Shown one piece after another: positions 5,567 to 7,764 of a stretch of 7,764 nucleotides of DNA. Source of the stretch: Anaerolineales bacterium UBA5069 (GTDB lineage: Bacteria; Chloroflexota; Anaerolineae; Caldilineales; Caldilineaceae); the NCBI GenBank assembly GCA_002415895.1, contig DIAV01000145.1:23-7786 (forward strand), read 5' to 3'. Every line of letters starts with the position of its first letter. Position 1 is the stretch's first letter. The translations under genes were made by a program, and so were the position numbers. The notes beneath the pieces were generated by a model, which saw only the letters and a list, made by a program, of their open reading frames with translations, ran no database searches and had not been told where the DNA came from.

Positions 5567-6196
5567 ATGAACCCTATGGACAATCCCAGTCTTGCCAAAA
5601 GTGACCAGCTTCTGCGTGCGGGCTTTCGCTATCTGAACCGCTTCATGCTGCTACTCTGGCGGCTGGGGCTGGGATCGTGGCTCAACCTCTGGCCCGCGGT
5701 GCTGGGGCGCTACATGGTGCTTGTGCATCGCGGGCGCAAGTCGGGGCTGTTGCGGCGCACACCGGTCAACTACTGCATCGTGGATGGAGAAGTCTACTGT
5801 GTCTCCGGCTTCGGCAGCGTTGCTGATTGGTATCGCAATCTGCTGGCGCAGCCGCGCGTCGAGCTTTGGCTGCCCGATGGTTGGTGGGTGGGCGAGGCTA
5901 CGGAGATTACGGAGCCGAGCGAACGGCTGGCGCGCATGCGCGATGCACTGCTGGGCAGCGGTTTTGCCGCCTATGCCGCGGGCATTGACCCCCGCCGTAT
6001 GAGTGATCGCGAACTGGACGAGCTTACCCGTGACTACCGTGTACTGCACATAACGCGCACGCAGGCGCGCACGGGCCCCGATGGCCCGGGCGATCTGGCA
6101 TGGGTGTGGCCGGCAGTCACACAACTGCTGCTGGCAGGGGCAGCGCTGCGCGGCAGGCGCAAACGCCGCATCACTCACCGGCCTGTGCGCGCATGA
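5567..6196 (+). CDS. Deazaflavin (F420)-dependent nitroreductase/quinone reductase family protein (Ddn-like)
   Basis: This 209-residue protein resembles the Ddn family, split-barrel oxidoreductases that typically use reduced coenzyme F420 (some may use other flavins). Visible signatures are HRGRKSGLLRRTPVNY (54-69), the phosphate/cofactor loop region, and GSVADWYRNLLAQPRVEL (83-100). A hydrophobic stretch near the C-terminus (about 177-195) followed by a strongly basic tail (RGRRKRR) may attach it to the membrane. The ATG at 5567 is preferred because the family fold begins soon after. Upstream in-frame sequence back to a GTG at 5393 would translate the intergenic repeat into an implausible Cys-rich leader. 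No good Shine-Dalgarno is seen, and an ATG 9 nt downstream (5576) is equally possible. The stop overlaps the next start by 4 bp, so translation is probably coupled to the transporter gene. Physiological substrate is unknown. Confidence 0.82.
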   Translation: MNPMDNPSLAKSDQLLRAGFRYLNRFMLLLWRLGLGSWLNLWPAVLGRYMVLVHRGRKSGLLRRTPVNYCIVDGEVYCVSGFGSVADWYRNLLAQPRVELWLPDGWWVGEATEITEPSERLARMRDALLGSGFAAYAAGIDPRRMSDRELDELTRDYRVLHITRTQARTGPDGPGDLAWVWPAVTQLLLAGAALRGRRKRRITHRPVRA

Positions 6197-7170
6197 ACGA
6201 CACATCATCCGAGCAAGCCCCGGCGCGGCGCGCGCCGGTTGCGCCTGCGGCGGCCCCTGCCACAAGCGCTACACCCTGGCTACTGGTGGCGCTGCTGGCG
6301 CACACGGGCTGGGGTGTCTACCCCGTGCTTGCGCGTTTTCTGCAAACGCAGAGCGACCTCCCCAGCATGGTGCTGCTCTCGGCGGCCTACCTGCCGCTGG
6401 CGCTGGCCTTTGTGGTTTTCGGGCTGCGTCGCTTTGGGCCAACAATTGCGCGTTCGCGCGCGCTCTGGGTCTTCGCGGGCGTGGTGACAGTGCGCAGCGT
6501 TACCAATGTCATGGCGGCCCGCTACACCCAGGCCATCTATGTCCAGTTGATGACATTGATGACCCCTTTCCTGATCGCGCTGCTTAGCTACTTTGTGCTG
6601 CGCGAGCGGCTGCCGCGCGGCACGCTTACCGCCATGGCGCTCTCCTTTGTGGGCTCGCTGCTCATGCTCAGCAGCAACCTCTCTGGAGAGGGGCTGCACT
6701 TCGCGCTCGCGCGCAGCGACCTGTTGGGACTGGGGCTCGCGCTGGCGAGCGCCGTCTTCCTCGCACTCTACATGATCGCTGTGCGCCGCACCATGACGAC
6801 CTCCGTGTCGGCGCTGGGCGTGCTGCTCTTTCAGAGCGGTGTCATCTTCGTGGTTTCGCTCCTGTTCACCTTCATCCTGGGCGAGGACTGGGGCGCGTGG
6901 CGTGGTTTGCAGGCGATTGACTGGATCGCGTTCCTTGTCTTCTCGCTGCTCATCCTGAGCGGAGCCAACGGCCTGCAGATTGTGGCGCTGCGCAAGCTGG
7001 GCGCGCCCGTGGTCAGCAGCCTCATGGGGTGGCGGCTATTGAGTACGCTGCTGCTGGGGATGCTGCTTCTGGATGAGGGGCTGCACGGCTGGGTGCAGGT
7101 GCTGGGCATGGCGATTGTGCTGGCCACGGTGACGTGGTACGTGCGGCGCGAGGCAGGGAGTGGATCATGA
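6193..7170 (+). CDS. EamA/DMT-superfamily transporter, ten membrane helices
   Basis: This 325-residue inner-membrane protein of the drug/metabolite transporter superfamily has a polar, Ala/Pro-rich N-terminus (1-27), then about ten hydrophobic helices at roughly 29-49, 58-78, 90-108, 116-136, 143-161, 176-196, 206-229, 243-266, 270-292 and 298-317. These form two tandem EamA repeats (about 28-160 and 176-317). The ends of the repeats show the usual pattern: TPFLIALLSYFVLRERL (124-140) in the first and SLMGWRLLSTLLLGMLLLDE (276-295) in the second. Members export or import small metabolites such as amino acids or nucleotide-type compounds; the substrate cannot be read from sequence. The ATG lies inside the stop region of the oxidoreductase gene (ATGA overlap), so the two form an operon. 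Export of a product of that oxidoreductase is only a guess. Confidence 0.9.
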   Translation: MNDTSSEQAPARRAPVAPAAAPATSATPWLLVALLAHTGWGVYPVLARFLQTQSDLPSMVLLSAAYLPLALAFVVFGLRRFGPTIARSRALWVFAGVVTVRSVTNVMAARYTQAIYVQLMTLMTPFLIALLSYFVLRERLPRGTLTAMALSFVGSLLMLSSNLSGEGLHFALARSDLLGLGLALASAVFLALYMIAVRRTMTTSVSALGVLLFQSGVIFVVSLLFTFILGEDWGAWRGLQAIDWIAFLVFSLLILSGANGLQIVALRKLGAPVVSSLMGWRLLSTLLLGMLLLDEGLHGWVQVLGMAIVLATVTWYVRREAGSGS

Positions 7171-7185
7171 GACCCTGCCAATCGT

Positions 7186-7222
7186 CAAAGCAAGGCTTGG
7201 CATGGGCCAATGCCTTGCTTTG
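7186..7222. terminator. Hairpin between convergent genes, probable bidirectional terminator
   Basis: CAAAGCAAGGCTTGG (7186-7200) pairs with CCAATGCCTTGCTTTG (7207-7222) with a single-base bulge and a 6-nt loop. It lies between the converging transporter and DinB-like genes, where a shared terminator is expected. There is no long T-run on either side; the stem's own T-rich 3' end is the only uridine-rich part. The call rests on position and symmetry. Confidence 0.55.
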
Positions 7223-7231
7223 CTGGCGCGC

Positions 7232-7720
7232 TCATGGGTTGTCGTAGACGTAAAACATATAGTCCTGCGCGCCTGTCTTGACGCCCAAATCGCTAAGCAC
7301 GCGCAGCAACTGCGCGCGGTGGTCCGTGCCGTGGTTGCCTACATGCAGCAACACCTGCCACAGAAGCAGATCCTTGTCTTCACCCTCGGCAAAAGGCTTC
7401 GTAAAGAGCATGTCATCGCGCAGAGCCGCCAGATAGCCGCGCATCATCTGCTCCACCCCATCCCAGCGGGCGCGGATCAGCGCGCGATCGTCAAAATCCG
7501 CGTCTGCAACGGGGGCCTGCGCTTCTACGCCGCGCAATTGGCTGAACCAGGCATCATCTACTTCCAGCAGATGCACAATCTGGCTGCGCACCGAACCGTG
7601 CAAGTAGCCCACAGCGCGCGTGAACTGCGTATGCGTCAGTGGCGCAATACACCCGTCCCACAGCGTACGGTTCTCGGCAAAGTGATAGTTGTAGAAATGG
7701 CGAAAGGCGTCTGCGTTCAT
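7232..7720 (-). CDS. DinB-fold family protein
   Basis: This 162-residue protein has the DinB/YfiT-like four-helix-bundle fold. Family signs are an N-terminal helix with Tyr/Phe/Asn residues (FRHFYNYHFAENRTLW), a first metal-ligand His at 50 in QIVHLLEVDDAWF, and HVGNHGTDHRAQL at 126-138, giving His130 and His134 to complete the usual three-His metal site. The C-terminal Tyr/Asp-rich stretch and overall length fit the family. Some members are metal-dependent thiol transferases (mycothiol or bacillithiol use); others have unknown roles, and the original DinB was named for DNA-damage induction in Bacillus. It is not the DNA polymerase IV also called DinB. GAGGAG at 7737-7732 on the coding strand precedes the ATG by 11 nt, slightly long. 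It is transcribed toward the transporter gene and is not in an operon with anything visible. Confidence 0.88.
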   Translation of the reverse strand: MNADAFRHFYNYHFAENRTLWDGCIAPLTHTQFTRAVGYLHGSVRSQIVHLLEVDDAWFSQLRGVEAQAPVADADFDDRALIRARWDGVEQMMRGYLAALRDDMLFTKPFAEGEDKDLLLWQVLLHVGNHGTDHRAQLLRVLSDLGVKTGAQDYMFYVYDNP

Positions 7721-7764
7721 ATGGTCATGCGCTCCTCAATTTGAAATGCAAGCGGGCCAGGCGC

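Noticed and set aside
7160..7744. 194-codon + strand open frame over the right end
   Set aside because: It overlaps the - strand DinB-fold gene, whose His motifs and length fit a family, while the + frame has no recognisable features.

Overview
The window is a GC-rich, gene-dense bacterial chromosomal segment. It carries eight complete protein genes: seven on the + strand and one convergent gene on the - strand at the right edge. No rRNA, tRNA, CRISPR array, transposase or phage gene was found. The gene content points to a Chloroflexota-like bacterium: a pyruvoyl-type arginine decarboxylase, an agmatinase and a bacterial deoxyhypusine-synthase-like protein sit close together, next to a deazaflavin (F420)-type oxidoreductase and a ParB-like protein of a kind I associate with that phylum. 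The taxonomic call is an inference from family distribution, not from any marker gene.

Layout. Positions 1-197 are an upstream spacer with a REP-like hairpin. Positions 198-1355 encode a ParB-like-fold protein of unknown role. After a 187-bp spacer holding a 32-nt perfect palindrome, 1543-2184 encodes a membrane-anchored SanA/YdcF-type (DUF218) protein. The core follows: pyruvoyl-dependent arginine decarboxylase (2445-2990), agmatinase (3246-4292) and a deoxyhypusine-synthase-like enzyme (4409-5389). These are separated by spacers of 255 and 116 bp that are rich in hairpins and short repeats. Next, a Ddn-type oxidoreductase (5567-6196) overlaps a ten-helix EamA/DMT transporter (6193-7170) by 4 bp. 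A hairpin at about 7186-7222 separates this pair from the convergent DinB-fold gene (7720-7232, - strand).

How the genes fit together. The central three genes spell out a polyamine route: arginine to agmatine plus CO2, agmatine to putrescine plus urea, and then a reaction by a DHS-fold enzyme. That last enzyme keeps the catalytic lysine but appears to have lost several residues that bind spermidine in the eukaryotic enzyme. Because bacteria lack eIF5A, the last step is more likely homospermidine-type polyamine synthesis or another aminobutyl transfer than classical hypusination. This is the most interesting biology in the window. The flanking genes look like ordinary housekeeping or accessory functions with no clear link to polyamines. 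Several spacers hold strong inverted repeats that may be terminators, regulatory hairpins or dispersed repeat elements.
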